DNA from: Mixia osmundae IAM 14324
Taxonomy: Eukaryota > Basidiomycota > Mixiomycetes > Mixiales > Mixiaceae
Reading direction: 5' to 3'
DNA: 64,000 bases
Assembly: GCF_000708205.1 (NCBI RefSeq)
Contig: NW_014575556.1
Location: 124,599 to 188,598, forward strand
The notes under the pieces are model-generated. The model was not told where the DNA came from. It saw only the letters and a list, made by a program, of their open reading frames with translations, and made no database searches. Within the stretch, counting starts at the first letter, position 1, and the number at the start of each line of letters is the position of its first letter. Below, piece by piece: positions 33,078 through 45,528 of this stretch. The translations under genes were made by a program, and so were the position numbers.

Positions 33078-36000
33078 CTATCGCTTCGAATAGCGAAGGA
33101 AGCGACTGGCGATAAGTAGTACGATCAGATTGAACACGAAGAATGCCACGAATATGCCGATATCTATCTTTGCCGGTCAGCTCGTCCCTGCAGATAATGC
33201 AACGAGCGCACCTCGACCACGATATTGGTACTGGATGTCTAGAGGATCTGTGAACTGTTGGCCTACACGGTACTGGCAGTAGTTGCAGCCCGTGGTATCA
33301 TTCGGATTATCGAGATAGCCGGTGCCCGCAGCGACGAAGGCACCTGCCCACTGTTGACAGGTCTGGCCGCTTGGCGGGTTGAAGGTGACGAACTCGTTCG
33401 CTTTGCAGACGATGGGCAGATCTTGCAGTTCGTTGATGAGCAGTCCACTGATCAAGCGCGTGAACGGATCGAGCTGGTAAAGCCACACTCGCCAGAAGTG
33501 AGGAATCTGAGGCTTCGGAATCGTGACACCGCAGAAGAGCGAAAACATGACCAACAGAGGCGCGTTCGCGAGTGATGCCACAAAGATAGAAGGCGATAGT
33601 GCGCCAACAGCTTGTCCCTGCAGGTTGCATGAGCTGATTGTTGCACGAGGGCCACGAGCGACTTACCAGGGTGACACTGTAGAGCTCAGTGACTAGGATC
33701 ATCGCAAAAGCATAACCTGCTCTGCTTGAAGCGTGATTGAAGCCGGTCGGCCAATACCAAAGCGCCCAGTATGAAAATGCGCAGAGGATCGAATTCGGCA
33801 TCTCGGCAAAGAACTGAGTCCAGGCGAAGACCCAGGTCGAGTACATTCGGCTGGATGCCTCGCGCTGGAACGTGTCGCGAGCCATGATGAAGGAGGGCTC
33901 GATGGTCGAAATAATGATAGCTGGCAAGATGGACGCAATGAAAATCGAGAAGACACGATACTGCAACGAAGCAACTGAATTGTCCAGATTGAGGAACGTT
34001 AGACCCGTAAAGAGCGCAATGGCCGCATGATTGAACCACTTGGTGAAGTTGTAGTCTGGCTGACGCCACTGTGACAGGAGAGCGCGTTTGCCGACGATCG
34101 TCATCTGGGTCCTGAAGCTCGTTGCAAACGTCAAGGCCTTGGTACTACTCGCCTCAGTGGCGGTATGCTGCCCGGCAGTCGCGTTGATTTCGGCGATGCG
34201 ACGCTTCACAGCTTCAAACTCCTCCGATTCGAGCCATCGGTCTGCCCAATCTTTGTTGCCAATGCGCTTGCGAGATCCAGCGCCGATAGCTTCAAGCATA
34301 AACTCTGCAGGATTTTCCTGAGGTGGACATTCTGCGCCGTTGCGCGCAAAGTAGCCTCGCAGATCCTTCGAGTCTGTCAATTTCCCGAGCATCAGCTTAT
34401 AGCGTTTGCAACACGAGGCATGCGTACCTTCTCCGATGGGCCCAAAATAGACTGTACGGCCGCCCGACTTGAGCAATAGCAGACGGTCGAATTGAGAGAT
34501 CAAGAGCGCATTAGGCTGATGAATCGTGCACAGAATCGCTTGACCGGCGGCTGATAGCTTCCTAAGGAAGCGTACCAAATTGTACGCTGATTGTCCATCC
34601 AAGCCACTATATCTTTTGCTCAGCCAGCACGTAGGTCGACAGCAAGCAACTTACGTAGTAGGCTCGTCGAGGAAGAGCAGAAGCTGAGGCTTGGCTGCGA
34701 GCTCGACGCCGATAGTGAGACGCTTGCGTGCTTCGACAGACAGACCGAAGCCAGGAAAGCCGATCATAGCATCTGCAATGTCTTCCATTTCGAGCAACTG
34801 AAGGACTTGTTCGACGAACGCATTCTTCTCTTCGATTGAGATGTGCGCGTCTTGACGAAGGTAGGCCGAGAAGCGAAGCGCTTCACGCACTGTAGCGGTC
34901 CATTCGTGCACGTCCATTTGCTCAGCATATGCCGTGCCTCGCTGGAAATCCACGCCAATAGGCTGACCGTCGATCAGAACAGTACCCGAAACCGTACCCT
35001 GTGTTTTGCGATCGGCGAGCACGTCAAGCAAAGTCGTCTTGCCAGCGCCAGAGGATCCCATCAGCGCGGTGAGAGTGCCCGGCTCGACGAAGCCGAAGAC
35101 ATGGTCCAGCAGCTGTCGCTTGCCACCAGAGACGGGCACCTCGTAGCAGAGATTTTCCCAGGTGAATGGTTTCCGGGTATGGATGAGGTCGCTCAAATCT
35201 TGCTCTAATTCGCCACGTCTGGCCTTCTTTCGTTTTTCTGCCAGTTCCTCGTTCAGTCGCTTGAGCTCTTTGGTCTCCTTGGCGAACACGGTGAAAGCAG
35301 GCATGTCGGCGCCATGCTTCAGGTAAGTATTGGCGACGGCTTGCATGATGAGGAAGGCGACGAAGAAGACGAGTAGCAGGCCAAAATTGCGCCATTGCGT
35401 GCTGACCAAATATTGATAACCAGAGTAGATGTAGTCGGAACCGGCAACCGTTGGTGAGCCAGCGACAGAGCCTTGCAGTGTGCAGACTTGATTCGGACCC
35501 AGTTCGGTTGGATACTGCGTGAGACCACCGACATTGCGAGGAGTGATGTAACTGCCGTCACATGTCATTTCGAGATGTCTGAACTCGTTGGACATGAGTG
35601 CCGAGAATCCAAAGGCGAGAGGGTTCATCTCGTAGATCCAGAACAGCCATCGCTTCATGTTGAAGACTGGAACGATGTAACCTGTTGACAGACGTTAGCT
35701 GACTAACCGTCTTCACAACTTAGACTTGCCAGAATACAGTACGAAGGCAGTGACGAGGACAGACGCGAGACGGGCTGCCAGATTGTAGTCGCGACAGATG
35801 CAACCGATCAGTCGGAAGAAGCTCGCCAGACTGAGGAACTGGGCATAGACAATCACAAAGAATGCGAAGAAGGCGCCAGCAGATCGATATAGGCCCGTCA
35901 TAAAGTAGATGATCACCGAAAAGAGGAAGATCTGGATGACATTGAAAGGTACGTCTGCAAACGTTGCGCCAAGGCTCGCTGCGGACGGGTGATAGAACGT

Positions 36001-37877
36001 GAATGCGACTTGCTTCCAGCCTATTGGCCGGTTCATCAGCTGTGTCGGAAGCTCGTTGAAGGCTGCACTCTTATGTCAATGCTTGTCATACTGCTGCGAG
36101 ATGAGAATCACCTTGGAAAGAGTTGAAAAGGAGAGCGATGAAGAGTACACCGCCGCGGGAGAATGCAGCTGCGGCGGTCACGGGCAGCGTAATGTATACC
36201 GTACCGACGACAATGGCGATACCAAGCGAGGTAATGTAGGACACGACGAGACCAAGACGATCCTGCCATCTGATCTGGAATTGGCGCTTCGTCAAAGCGC
36301 GGACCTGTGTAAAGTACGAAACCGTATAGGGCGACTTTTTTGGCACGAGCTTCCGCTTGTCCTCCCGCACAGCAGCCTCGAAGGATTCGCGGCCGACTTG
36401 GTCCTGGTGGCAAGACGCATCCCATGCCTCTCGCTCTGCGATGTTGCGCTTGTACTGCGCCGATGATTTGAAAGCGGTCTCGAGCGCTTCTGCGGTCGAT
36501 GGCACATCCTTTTCTGACCGCCCATCTGCATAAGAGCGCTCATTAGAATCTGTGCAACCGGTGAGGTAGTCTGCCGTCGTCTGTCGAGGCAGGTCCTTGA
36601 AGCCAAGATCGATGAAGTATTGCCGGGCCTCGCTAGCAGGTCCATAGTATTGCTGACGACCCTCATCAATGACGAGAACTTTGTCAAACTGATTGTAAAT
36701 GCCTTCGCCGGCTTGGTAAAGCGAGACAAAGTTGGTCGTCTTGAACGTATCGGTAAGGACGCGGAGCGCTTTTGCATAATCAAGTGCGGTTGAGGCATCG
36801 AGGCCGCGGGTCGAGTTATCCCAGGATCCGACGCAGGAGCGCGCGACCATCATCTCTGCGACACTGACTCGTTTTCTCTCTCCACCTGTCCGCGCGATCA
36901 GCCTGATCGCACTGGGAGCTTCTGCTTGTAGTACCTGACACGCCACGAACGAATGCGCTCCCCACGAGCGTGTGCTTTGTGTGCGTGATGCCTAACATTG
37001 AGAGGAGGGTATCGCGAACTTCCTTCTTGAAGCTTTGACGTGTCTGACCAGGCAATAGCCGCGCAGGCGTCTTTGTCGCGAGAGCAAAGTCGAGAGTCTG
37101 AGCTACAGTAAGCGTAGCGTTGTGGAGATCCTCTTCGGCGTTGTAGACTACTTCACCGCGGTGAGGGAACTCCGTGGATAACACGCCGGAATAATGGGTC
37201 TCGCCTTTGACCTCCAGATAGCCGCCGCGTTGATTGGCGATCGTCTTGAGAAAAGTTGAGCAGCCAGACCCTGGGCGACCTAAGACGAGAACCATCTCGC
37301 CAGGCTTTGCGCATCCGTCAAAGTCGTGTAGAAGTGTCTTTGGCGCGGGCATCATGAACTTCATCAAAACCATGAAAGCTGGCTTTCCGAAGAACTCCAT
37401 GACAGCGTTTGGGAATGTGCGAATGTTGAGGCGCATGCCACCGGCACCGACGACGCTGAGTTGCTTCCAGGTGACGCCGAGGCTCTTGTGCTTGAAACCA
37501 GCTTCATCTCTTGCGGCAGAGTTGTTGCGCAGGTAGTCCTCAAGATCAAATTCGTCCATTCTGTCTGCACCCCCGAAACCGCCTTGCGATCCCCGTGAGA
37601 GGGCCTTTTCGAGATCAGGTTGGGCAGCTTTATCATACTGGGCTGGCTCATTGCTGTACTTTCGTGATAGATCGTGGAATTCTTGCTTGGCTTTGTGGAC
37701 GTCGACATGCTGCTCTGAGCTACCAGAGTGTTTCTCTGTCTCGCTGTCGTCGTCCATGTCAATGGCAGTTGATCGCGTTGAATCGTCGGCCATTGTTTGT
37801 GTAGCACTTTCGGCGCCAAGAGAGGACAGCTGCTGATTGCCTGCTGTTCGCGACTCGAGTGCCTGCGAAGCGTCCAT
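33078..37877 (-). CDS. Full-size PDR-type ABC transporter (ABCG, CDR/PDR5 class)
   Basis: Multi-exon gene of roughly 1460-1500 residues with the [NBD-TMD]x2 order of pleiotropic drug resistance pumps. NBD1 has the degenerate Walker A GRPGSGCST and the GGERKRVSVAE signature. NBD2 has canonical GSSGAGKTTLL, GLSVEARKRLTIGVEL and LLFLDEPTT. The first membrane domain includes RALTKRQFQIRWQDR; the second carries a large cysteine-bearing extracellular loop (GTGYLDNPNDTTGCNYC) before the last helix. The C terminus is LIASRFLRYSKR. The substrate cannot be predicted; the class exports azoles, plant compounds and lipids. Some internal junctions were not fixed. Confidence 0.93.
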
Positions 37878-38695
37878 GTTGGCTTATGACACTCCTCTGC
37901 TGCTGCGAAGCCCGCCTGAAAAACGACGCAGCAAACGAGTCAGACCAGCCAAGATAGAACAGGCGTAAGTGCTCGGCCGGTTTTCTGCCGAAACCACGCG
38001 TTCGATAGTGTGATGGCAAAAATAAGGCGGCGTCACCGGTCACCGTGGATCATGGAAACGTGGCTGTTGACACAACAGGCTGACGAACTGGCATGCGTGC
38101 ATGCTCATGCTCCAGCTGCAGCGTGGCGCCGGCGAGCGATCGTCCTCATGCCTAGGTTTATGAGTCAGGTCTGCGCTCTATCATACACAAGCTCAATTCG
38201 AGTCATAGTCCTCATGTGCGTTGTCCCAATGTGGTGCATTGCAATGCTTCGTTGGCAGCCGGAACTAATCTGAGTCGTCATTGAGGCCATCGCGCACATG
38301 ATCAACGCACGCAGTTCATGCCATTGATCGCTGCTCGAACCGAACTGACACGTCAGGCTTGTCAGTCAAAAACTCGCGATCGGCAAAGCGCGATCACTAG
38401 GCTGAATATTTGGATAGCAGTCAGCGACGCCTTTTGCCAATCCTTTGCCGGGCGACACTGACGGGCAGTGATATCACGCGAAGGGCACTACGTGCTGAGT
38501 GCTACTTGCAACAGTATGCGCCACAAGACCATGCGTCAAGCTGCCCAGATCGTGCACATATGCTCATACTATGCCTCTTGCACCTTTGATCGCGTATGTA
38601 ATCCGCTATGTACATCCTGTTTGATCCGGACTGCAAATGTTCGAGTCTGATGTTGAAGTCGAGACTCGTCGCATTGGCACGCATCTGCATTTGCT
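37878..38695. promoter_or_regulatory. Upstream region of the PDR transporter
   Basis: 818 bp between the transporter start and the P2 stop, both genes on the minus strand. No coding frame is supported. It contains GTCACCGGTCACC (about 38032-38044), two overlapping GTCACC copies 7 bp apart, about 155 bp upstream of the transporter ATG. This is a plausible but untested regulatory site. Confidence 0.4.
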
Positions 38696-40056
38696 CTACT
38701 GTACAGACGACAGCGTCATGAGCTCGAGTCGTCGCTTGACATCCTTGCAAGTGAACTTGACATCGGGATCGTATTGAAGTTTGCATCTGCTTTCTCGGCC
38801 CGAGTACACGAGCTTGCCTGCTCGCAATCAGCAGGAAGGCTGTAGCAAAACGATCATGCTTACTTGGTAGGCACGCGACGCACATCGGCCCACATCCAGC
38901 CGGGCTACCGAGCAATATATTCACATGGCGTCTGTAAGCGCCAACGATGATGGAAGCGAACGAGATTGCGTTGCAGCATGGTTGTTCCTCTGGTACCCAG
39001 TTGTTCTGCAACATGCCATACTCCCTGCAGGGATGGTCAGAGTACGGCTTGATATATATCTCAGCGAAGCTTACTTGAGCGTGGCTGTGAATCGTATGGT
39101 CACAAGCTCAGTGCCAGGGTATCTGACCTCTTTGATATTAGCAAAGAAGCGGCCGCCATCAAACTAGCGAGTGCTGTCAGTCTTTGGGTACCATTGCGTG
39201 GAGCCGGCCTACACTGATCAGCTCAGCAGTGCTCGTGGGTGCGGGGAGCGCGATCGTGACGATGGTGCTGATCAATGGGCCCATTGTGGTGCTCATCCAT
39301 GTGGCTCCTTCGCGGCGCCAGCCAGCTAGTTGACATTGGCCTGCAGCTTGATAATAGAACTGATAGACTTGAATTTTTGGCACCTCTAATGCAGGGATTG
39401 TCACGTCCGCAATGCTGTGAAAGGCCGGTGAGCATTGGACTTCTCGTTCTCTGGTCAATTGGCGAGCGCAGCCTGTGGGAATGCTCGCAGCTGCGCCACC
39501 ACACTCGACCCAGGCAGAGACTGTGCTGAGAGGGCTGACGTATCCTGAAGTCAGGCCAAGCGTGACATTGAAAGCTGCTTGAGCTCGGCAGCATCTTTTC
39601 CATGTTGGATCTGCGGTATTCCACATGGCTTGTTCGGCTGCGCTAGTGGTCACGAAGAAGCCGTAATAGCCCGTGCCTTCCTTTCTGTCGATAGCGTCTG
39701 CATTGGGCCAGTAAGTGAATCCATGGGCATTACGAGCGCCAAAGTTTTTCGTTCGCACTGCAGCACCGTTGCGCGTGAACATGACCACGTTGATATCGCC
39801 GTCGATTGTAGTGAGCCCAGGACCGACATCTTCATCGACAACAGGAATGCCGGGACGGCTGCATTTGAAGTTGGCTGAGGCTGCAAGCCTCATGACAGGT
39901 CAGCATAAGGTTTCGCCGATATCGAGTGTTGCTATGCGCTGAACCTCTTAGCTTGTATTGGATCGTCCTGACATCCCCTTCGTAATCGTTTACTAAGGCG
40001 CAGTGTATATAACTGTCGAGGATGAGTAGAAGAGAGAAGATTGTGGACAGAATCAT
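38696..40056 (-). CDS. Secreted protein P2, unrecognised three-member family
   Basis: Five exons (39945-40056, 39213-39880, 39075-39163, 38864-39024, 38696-38817), 383 residues. The signal peptide is MILSTIFSLLLILDSYIHC, followed by DYEGDVRTIQYKLR. Landmarks shared with P3 are ANFKC, GTGYYGFF, KRCCRAQAAFNV, VECGGAAAS, YYQAAGQCQL, FDGGRFFANIKEVRYPG, EQPCCNAISF, VACLPS, RCKLQYDPDVKFTC and DVKRRLELMT. Intron phases 1, 0, 2, 1 equal those of P1 and P3. P2 and P3 lie head-to-tail 285 bp apart, so a tandem duplication is clear. No known domain is recognised; it is probably a disulfide-rich extracellular protein. Confidence 0.72.
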
Positions 40057-40341
40057 GATCGCTGTCTCGTCAATCAGGCGAAATGGCCGAAGAGCGCTTG
40101 GCTACGTGTCGTTATGGCCCCTTGCTGACAGCAGGCTCACAAGTATCGCAGGAGCCTGCGCGGACACTGTCCATGGAAGAGACACGTGCATTGCGTCGTC
40201 TCTTCTTACTTGGACTGCTGTGACGTCTTCCTTCGCGCAACCAAGCAGTTATGGGATTGAGCGATGATGCAGCATGACGCGACGACAGACCACCACAAGA
40301 TTCGCAAAGGCGTGACGCTTCTTTCACGGATTGCAATTGGT

Positions 40342-41643
40342 TCACTGAACGGACGAAGACGTCACAAGCTCGAGTCGTCGCTTGACATCTGTGCACCAGT
40401 AATTGACAAAGGGATCGTACTGCAGCTTGCATCTGCTCTCGGGATCCGCATGGACAAGAACATCTGGACTGACATGAGAAAACTCTTCGATAGCACAGGC
40501 GCTGGACCTACTCGGCCGGCACGCGACGAAAATCGGCGCAGAAAGGCTCGTCAAGAGGACGTCTGCATATCGTTGATAGGCGCCAACGATGACGGAGCCA
40601 AAGGTGATCGCATCACAGCATGGCTGCTGATCTGCTGGCCAGCTGTCCTGCATGTCCCCGTATTCTCTCCCCAAGGGACGTTAGCAGCAAGCTCATAAAG
40701 GACGGCAGACTTACTTGATCGTCACGGCAAAGCGCATCGATACAGATTGCATGCCAGGGTTCCTGACTTCTTTGAGCACGGCGAAGAAGCGCCCGGGATC
40801 AAACTGATCGATCTCAGAACATATCGAGGATGGAGGAACGCCCGCTGACACTGATAAACTCTGTACTGGTGCGCGGCGCAAGGAGTGAGATCGTCATCAG
40901 CGTGCTGATGAAGGGTCCCATCGTTGTTCTCGACATCGTTGCTTTTCCGGGTTGTAGGTTGCGTAGCTGGCATTGGCCAGAGGCCTGGTAGTAGAAGCGA
41001 TAGACTTGGATCGTGGGGATATCTATGTCGTAGATCGGCATCTCTGTGATGCTATGGAAGGCGGGCGAGCAGGTCTCAATCCTGCTCATCGTAGCATTAC
41101 AATCTGCTCGGTAGCTTGCAGCTGCACCGCCACACTCGATCCAGCCGGAGATTGTGCTCCGCTTGCTGAGATAAGCCGATGTGACACCGAGAGAAACGTT
41201 GAAGGCCGCCTGAGCACGACAGCATCTCTTCCATTGTGGATCCTCAGTCTCCCACATGCCTTGCTCGAAAGCGCCATTCGTCGCATAGAAGCGAAAATAG
41301 CCCGTTCCTTCTCTCTTGTCGATAGCATCTCCGTTGGGCAGAAAGTGAAACCCTTGTGTGTTGCGATAGCCAAGTCGTTTTGTGCGCAGGTCCGCCCCGT
41401 TGCGACTCAGCATCATCTGAGTGAGATCACCATCGATCGCTGTAAGGCCTGGACCTGTGCACTTGAAGGTGGCCGTGGCTGCAAGCGGTGATGTAAGCGA
41501 GAGCTTTGGCAAAGCGGCTTCCTATGCGCTGGACCTTTGAGCTTGTAGAGTACCGTTCTCACATCCCCTTCGTGGTCGGTCACCAGAGCGCAACGGATGC
41601 TGTTGCTGAGAAGAAGCAAGAAAGAGACGACAGAGAGGTGCAT
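40342..41643 (-). CDS. Secreted protein P3, unrecognised three-member family
   Basis: Five exons (41535-41643, 40850-41478, 40715-40803, 40512-40666, 40342-40463), 367 residues. The signal peptide is MHLSVVSFLLLLSNSIRC, followed by DHEGDVRTVLYKLK. It shares with P2 the blocks ATFKC, GTGYFRFY, KRCCRAQAAFNV, IECGGAAAS, YYQASGQCQL, FDPGRFFAVLKEVRNPG, QQPCCDAITF, FVACRP, RCKLQYDPFVNYWC and DVKRRLELVT. Exons 3 and 5 have exactly the same length as in P2 (89 and 122 nt). The start chosen is the first true ATG. The gene sits directly downstream of CUS2, whose 3' region must carry its promoter. Confidence 0.72.
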
Positions 41644-41807
41644 CGCAGGCAATGCTCGCCGCAGAGGATGTCAGGACGCGATAGTAGGAATCTGGTGCAG
41701 GAGATAGCTCACAGGTCACGTGACGCAGACTGATCCACCACTGACACCTGACAGGACGCAGACGAACGCGCGACACGATCCACAACAACAACAGCAGTCC
41801 AATATAC

Positions 41808-43240
41808 CTATGATCCTTCCTGCTCGAGCCATTCTGCAAACTTGTCCAAACGCTCTCGCTCTTCCTCTTCGGTACCCGCCACAGCAGTGGCTTCCTTGGC
41901 CAGGTCACTGTCCGTCGCACGATCGCCCGTCTTTCTGAACCGTTTCTTCCCATCAAAGATGCTTGCCTCGATCTGTCGTCCTGCAAAGAAGCGCCCGTTC
42001 ATCTTCTGCAGATCCGAGCGTCATCAGCACGGGCCATAACCTGTCGTGATGGCGACATACCAGGACGCATGCCTGAGCAGCGATAGCATCTGCAAATTTG
42101 ATGGTAATGACGCCGTCTGCCTCTTTCTGTAGATGTCTGTGTCAGCCAGTGTACCTTGCAGAGGATCAGGAGCGCACATCGTAGAGTGTGATAGCGTTGA
42201 CTTTGCCGATCGTCTCCTCGCATTCCTCGAGCACTTCTTCCTTCAGCTCGAGCAACAGAGTCGGATCTTCTTCGAGTTCTGTCAGAGTGAACATGTGATA
42301 CAGCACGACAATGCGGGCAAATCTCGTCGCTTTGGCAGTCGGCGCCTTGGTCTGGGCTGTGAGCGTATCGTCGTCAGAGCTCCAATCTGTCAGTTTGCTC
42401 CGTAATCTCTCTGCGCGCTTCTTCTGCTTTGCCTTGTCTTGTTCGCTCTTTTTGCTCCCCTCGGACTGGTCGTTGGCATTGTTGCTATTTGCAGACTTTG
42501 AGAAATCCGCTTTGGCAACTCTCATACGGCCTTCATTGCTCCCTAACCTGAGTTCGGTATCATCTAGCAGGGTTTCTGCGAGCATGACGCTTGCTTCGTT
42601 GAGGTAGACGACCAGCGCTTCGCCCTTCGGCGTGCCGTCCTCATTCTTGTATATCCTGATTTTTGGTTCACCGTCTTGATCTTCGAGTATCAGTCCGGCT
42701 TTCGAGAAGACGCCCTTCATCTCTTCCACGGTCGCATCTGGTGGTAGATGGGTCACATAGACGGCAGTGTTCCTAGACGCGCGTGGTTTGTCGTCCTTGC
42801 GCCTCTTGCCGTTTGTCTCCTCGTCGCCGTCGCTTCCGGAAGACTCAGAATGGTAGGCCGAAGCCTTCTTGTGCTTTTTACGCTTCTTCTTGTTCTTCTT
42901 CGCTTCTCGTTCGAGCACAGGTCCGGCGGGCACCTGGGCAGCAAGAGCAGCAGATCAGCGCGTCATCTTACAGTCGACCCTCAACACTCACGCTTTCGTC
43001 CACACCTTCGACAGAGTAGGCGCTCTGCCAGGTCTGTTCGGCCACTGCATCGACCGTCACGACAGGTTGCCAGGCTTGACGGGTAGCATCCCACTCGAGC
43101 TCTTGATCTTCAGTCTCGAAAATCCATTTGTTCGTTTGCGTGTCCCAGTGAATGCGTGGATCGGCAGCGAATGCCTTCTCATCTGTTCCAGCCGCGGTCG
43201 AGCTTGTGCTTGCTGCAGCTTGCGTCGAGCTCGCCGCCAT
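41808..43240 (-). CDS. CUS2: U2 snRNP splicing factor Tat-SF1/Cus2
   Basis: Four exons (42992-43240, 42178-42933, 42061-42126, 41808-42005), 422 residues. An N-terminal WW-like segment (WDTQTNKWIF, LEWDATRQAW) precedes a basic KKNKKKRKKHKK stretch. A first RRM (TAVYVTHLPPDAT ... EALVVYL) is followed by a C-terminal U2AF-homology motif RRM ending KMNGRFFAGRQIEA, with the RxF of UHM domains. Tat-SF1/Cus2 aids U2 snRNA folding and binds SF3b1 ULM motifs in the nucleus. Introns are 58, 51 and 55 nt. It shares a 101-bp divergent promoter with the endopolyphosphatase gene. Confidence 0.92.
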
Positions 43241-43341
43241 GAGTGAGTGGCACGAAGCAGGCGGGCGCGTCACGAAATCGAAAAGGCAAAAAGCAAGTCG
43301 AGCCTTACCGACGGAGTGACCGCCAAGTCTCGGCAGACGCG

Positions 43342-45368
43342 ATGCGGGCGGTCCTGGCAGCAGGCTTACTTGCCCTGTCATCTTGCCGTGCCCAGGGTGA
43401 GCGGCAGGCAGACGTGGGCACGCTTAAGGGTCGCTTCTTGCACATCACGTACAACCCCCCCTGCTGTGGCTCACTCAAACATCAGCTGATCGAGCACGCA
43501 CAACAGTGATATGCATCCTGATCGGAATTATCACTACAATGCTTCGGAAAGTAGCGGGTGCCATCGGAGCAAGCCGTCAAAGAGCAGACATCGCGCAGGC
43601 TATTGGGGCACGCCAGTGTCCGAATGCGACACTCCCTGGTCATTGCTCAATGCTACCTTTGCATGGCTCGAGCACTGGAAGCACGAGGTCGATTTCGTCG
43701 TCTGGACGGGCGACAACGCGCGTCACGATATCGACAGCCAGTTGCCTCGTTCGCTGCCAGAGATCATTGCGTCGAACCACCTGCTCGCAGACCGCATGAG
43801 GGGAATCTTCGGACACATTCCCATCGTCCCCTCGCTGGGCAACAACGACATCTTTCCCCAGTGCGTCGGACTGCTGAAATGTTGCGCACTGACTGACTCG
43901 ACGCGCTCCATAGCAATATCATGTTCAGTGGGCCAAGCCGTGTCACAGAAGGCATCGCCGCAGCATGGCACAAATTCGTCCCCGAGGGAGATTTTCACGT
44001 CTTCCAACGAGGCGCATACTTTTCCCGTGAAGTCATCCCGGGCAGACTCGTCGTCGCATCACTCAATACGCTCTACTTCTACGATTCAAACAAGGCAGTA
44101 GATGGATGTCCGATCTCCAAGCATGGTGTTGTCGATCCGGGTACGCTCGAGTTGGACTGGCTAGAAGCTCAGCTGGGTATATGGCGAGCAAGAGGTTTGC
44201 AAGTTTATCTCTCGGGTCATGTACCGCCTTCGCCTGGCAACTGGTACGAACTCTGCTATCATCGCTACGCCGAACTCGCCATCAGTTTCCAAGATATTAT
44301 CGTCGGCCAGCTATACGGTCACATGAACGTCAGTCTGAACCGCTGGATCCTAAGCTATCCCTGACAAATACGCTGCAGGTCGATCACTGGTTTTGGTTTG
44401 ACAGCTCAGAGATCTTGACGCTTGACGAACGACTAGCTGTGCAGAATGCTACCATTCACAGACAGTCAGATCACGAGATTGGTGTGCGAAGCATAGACGA
44501 AGACCTCTTGAGCGACTACAAAGATCTGCCAAAGTATCGCAAGCTAGATCTCGATGACTATAGCATCGTCACCGTTTCGCCCTCTATCATTCCGACCTAT
44601 CTGCCTGCACTACGAATCTTCACATACAATGTGTCCCACCCCGACGACCGCTACAAACCTGGATCTTTGGGGCTGTCCGGCTCCTTTGACAATGCTACGT
44701 CAGGAGCAGAGCCAGCCTATGCTATCGCTCCGAACGCGTCTACAACTGCAGCGTCGTGGTGGTCTTGGGAGCTTGGAGATGTGCTACCGTTCAGTCGCAA
44801 AGGCAGTAAGCGCAAAGGAGGTAACAAGCGCAATCATCGCCATAGACACAACAAGAAGAAGCGCAAGCGAAGGCGACCCACTATTCCTCGACACGCATCA
44901 CCCGATGCGCCCAGTCGTACCAGTCGCTTTCTCACGCCCCTGTCACATACGACGTGGTACATCGATCTGGACGAAGCGAACCAACAGGAAGGCTATGGGC
45001 CTGGCAATAACGGTTCGCATGGCAATCGACAGCCGCCTTCGTGGCAGATAGAGTACACCACGCTCAGCCGACAAGCGCTCGCGAGGCATCTACTCGGTAA
45101 GACCTCCAAGTCGGACGGGCCCCTTGCTCTGCCCGCAACCATCGCCCATACTGTACTCGACCGTATCGGCTTTTCTCTCTCGCCTTCGATCAATGATGAT
45201 ACAGTGCGAGCACTCTCAAGGAAAATCAAAGCGCAAATGGTACCCTATGGACTCCCTGATCTGACTATCGGTCGATGGCTCAAGCTCGCTCGTCGAATGG
45301 CGAAATCGAAGAATTGGCCAGATCAGGTCCACCGCATGTTTGTCAGTTCGGGTGCAGAAGATGATTGA
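43342..45368 (+). CDS. PPN1: Vacuolar endopolyphosphatase PPN1
   Basis: Four exons (43342-43448, 43507-43860, 43914-44328, 44379-45368), 621 residues. The N terminus RAVLAAGLLALSSC is a signal or signal-anchor. Metallophosphoesterase motifs appear in order: FLHIT-DMHPD (rebuilt across intron 1), WTGDNARHD, LGNND, LSGHVPPSP and YGHMN. An insert rich in Lys/Arg (KKKRKRRR) lies near residue 425. The C-terminal helical region ends near VHRMFVSSG. The enzyme cleaves long polyphosphate chains in the vacuole. The assignment is firm. Confidence 0.92.
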
Positions 45369-45528
45369 ATGTTCGCAAAAGCCTCTCACGTTTGTGTATC
45401 GTTGTATCACTCGCATGCATGACCTGTTGCACCCTGCGTGTGTCGTGATAGGATGCATATCTGAACAGCGCGCTTTTGCGTTTTGGCGTGTGTTTTGAGA
45501 GTCTTTAGTTCGTTGTCAATGTGAGCTT

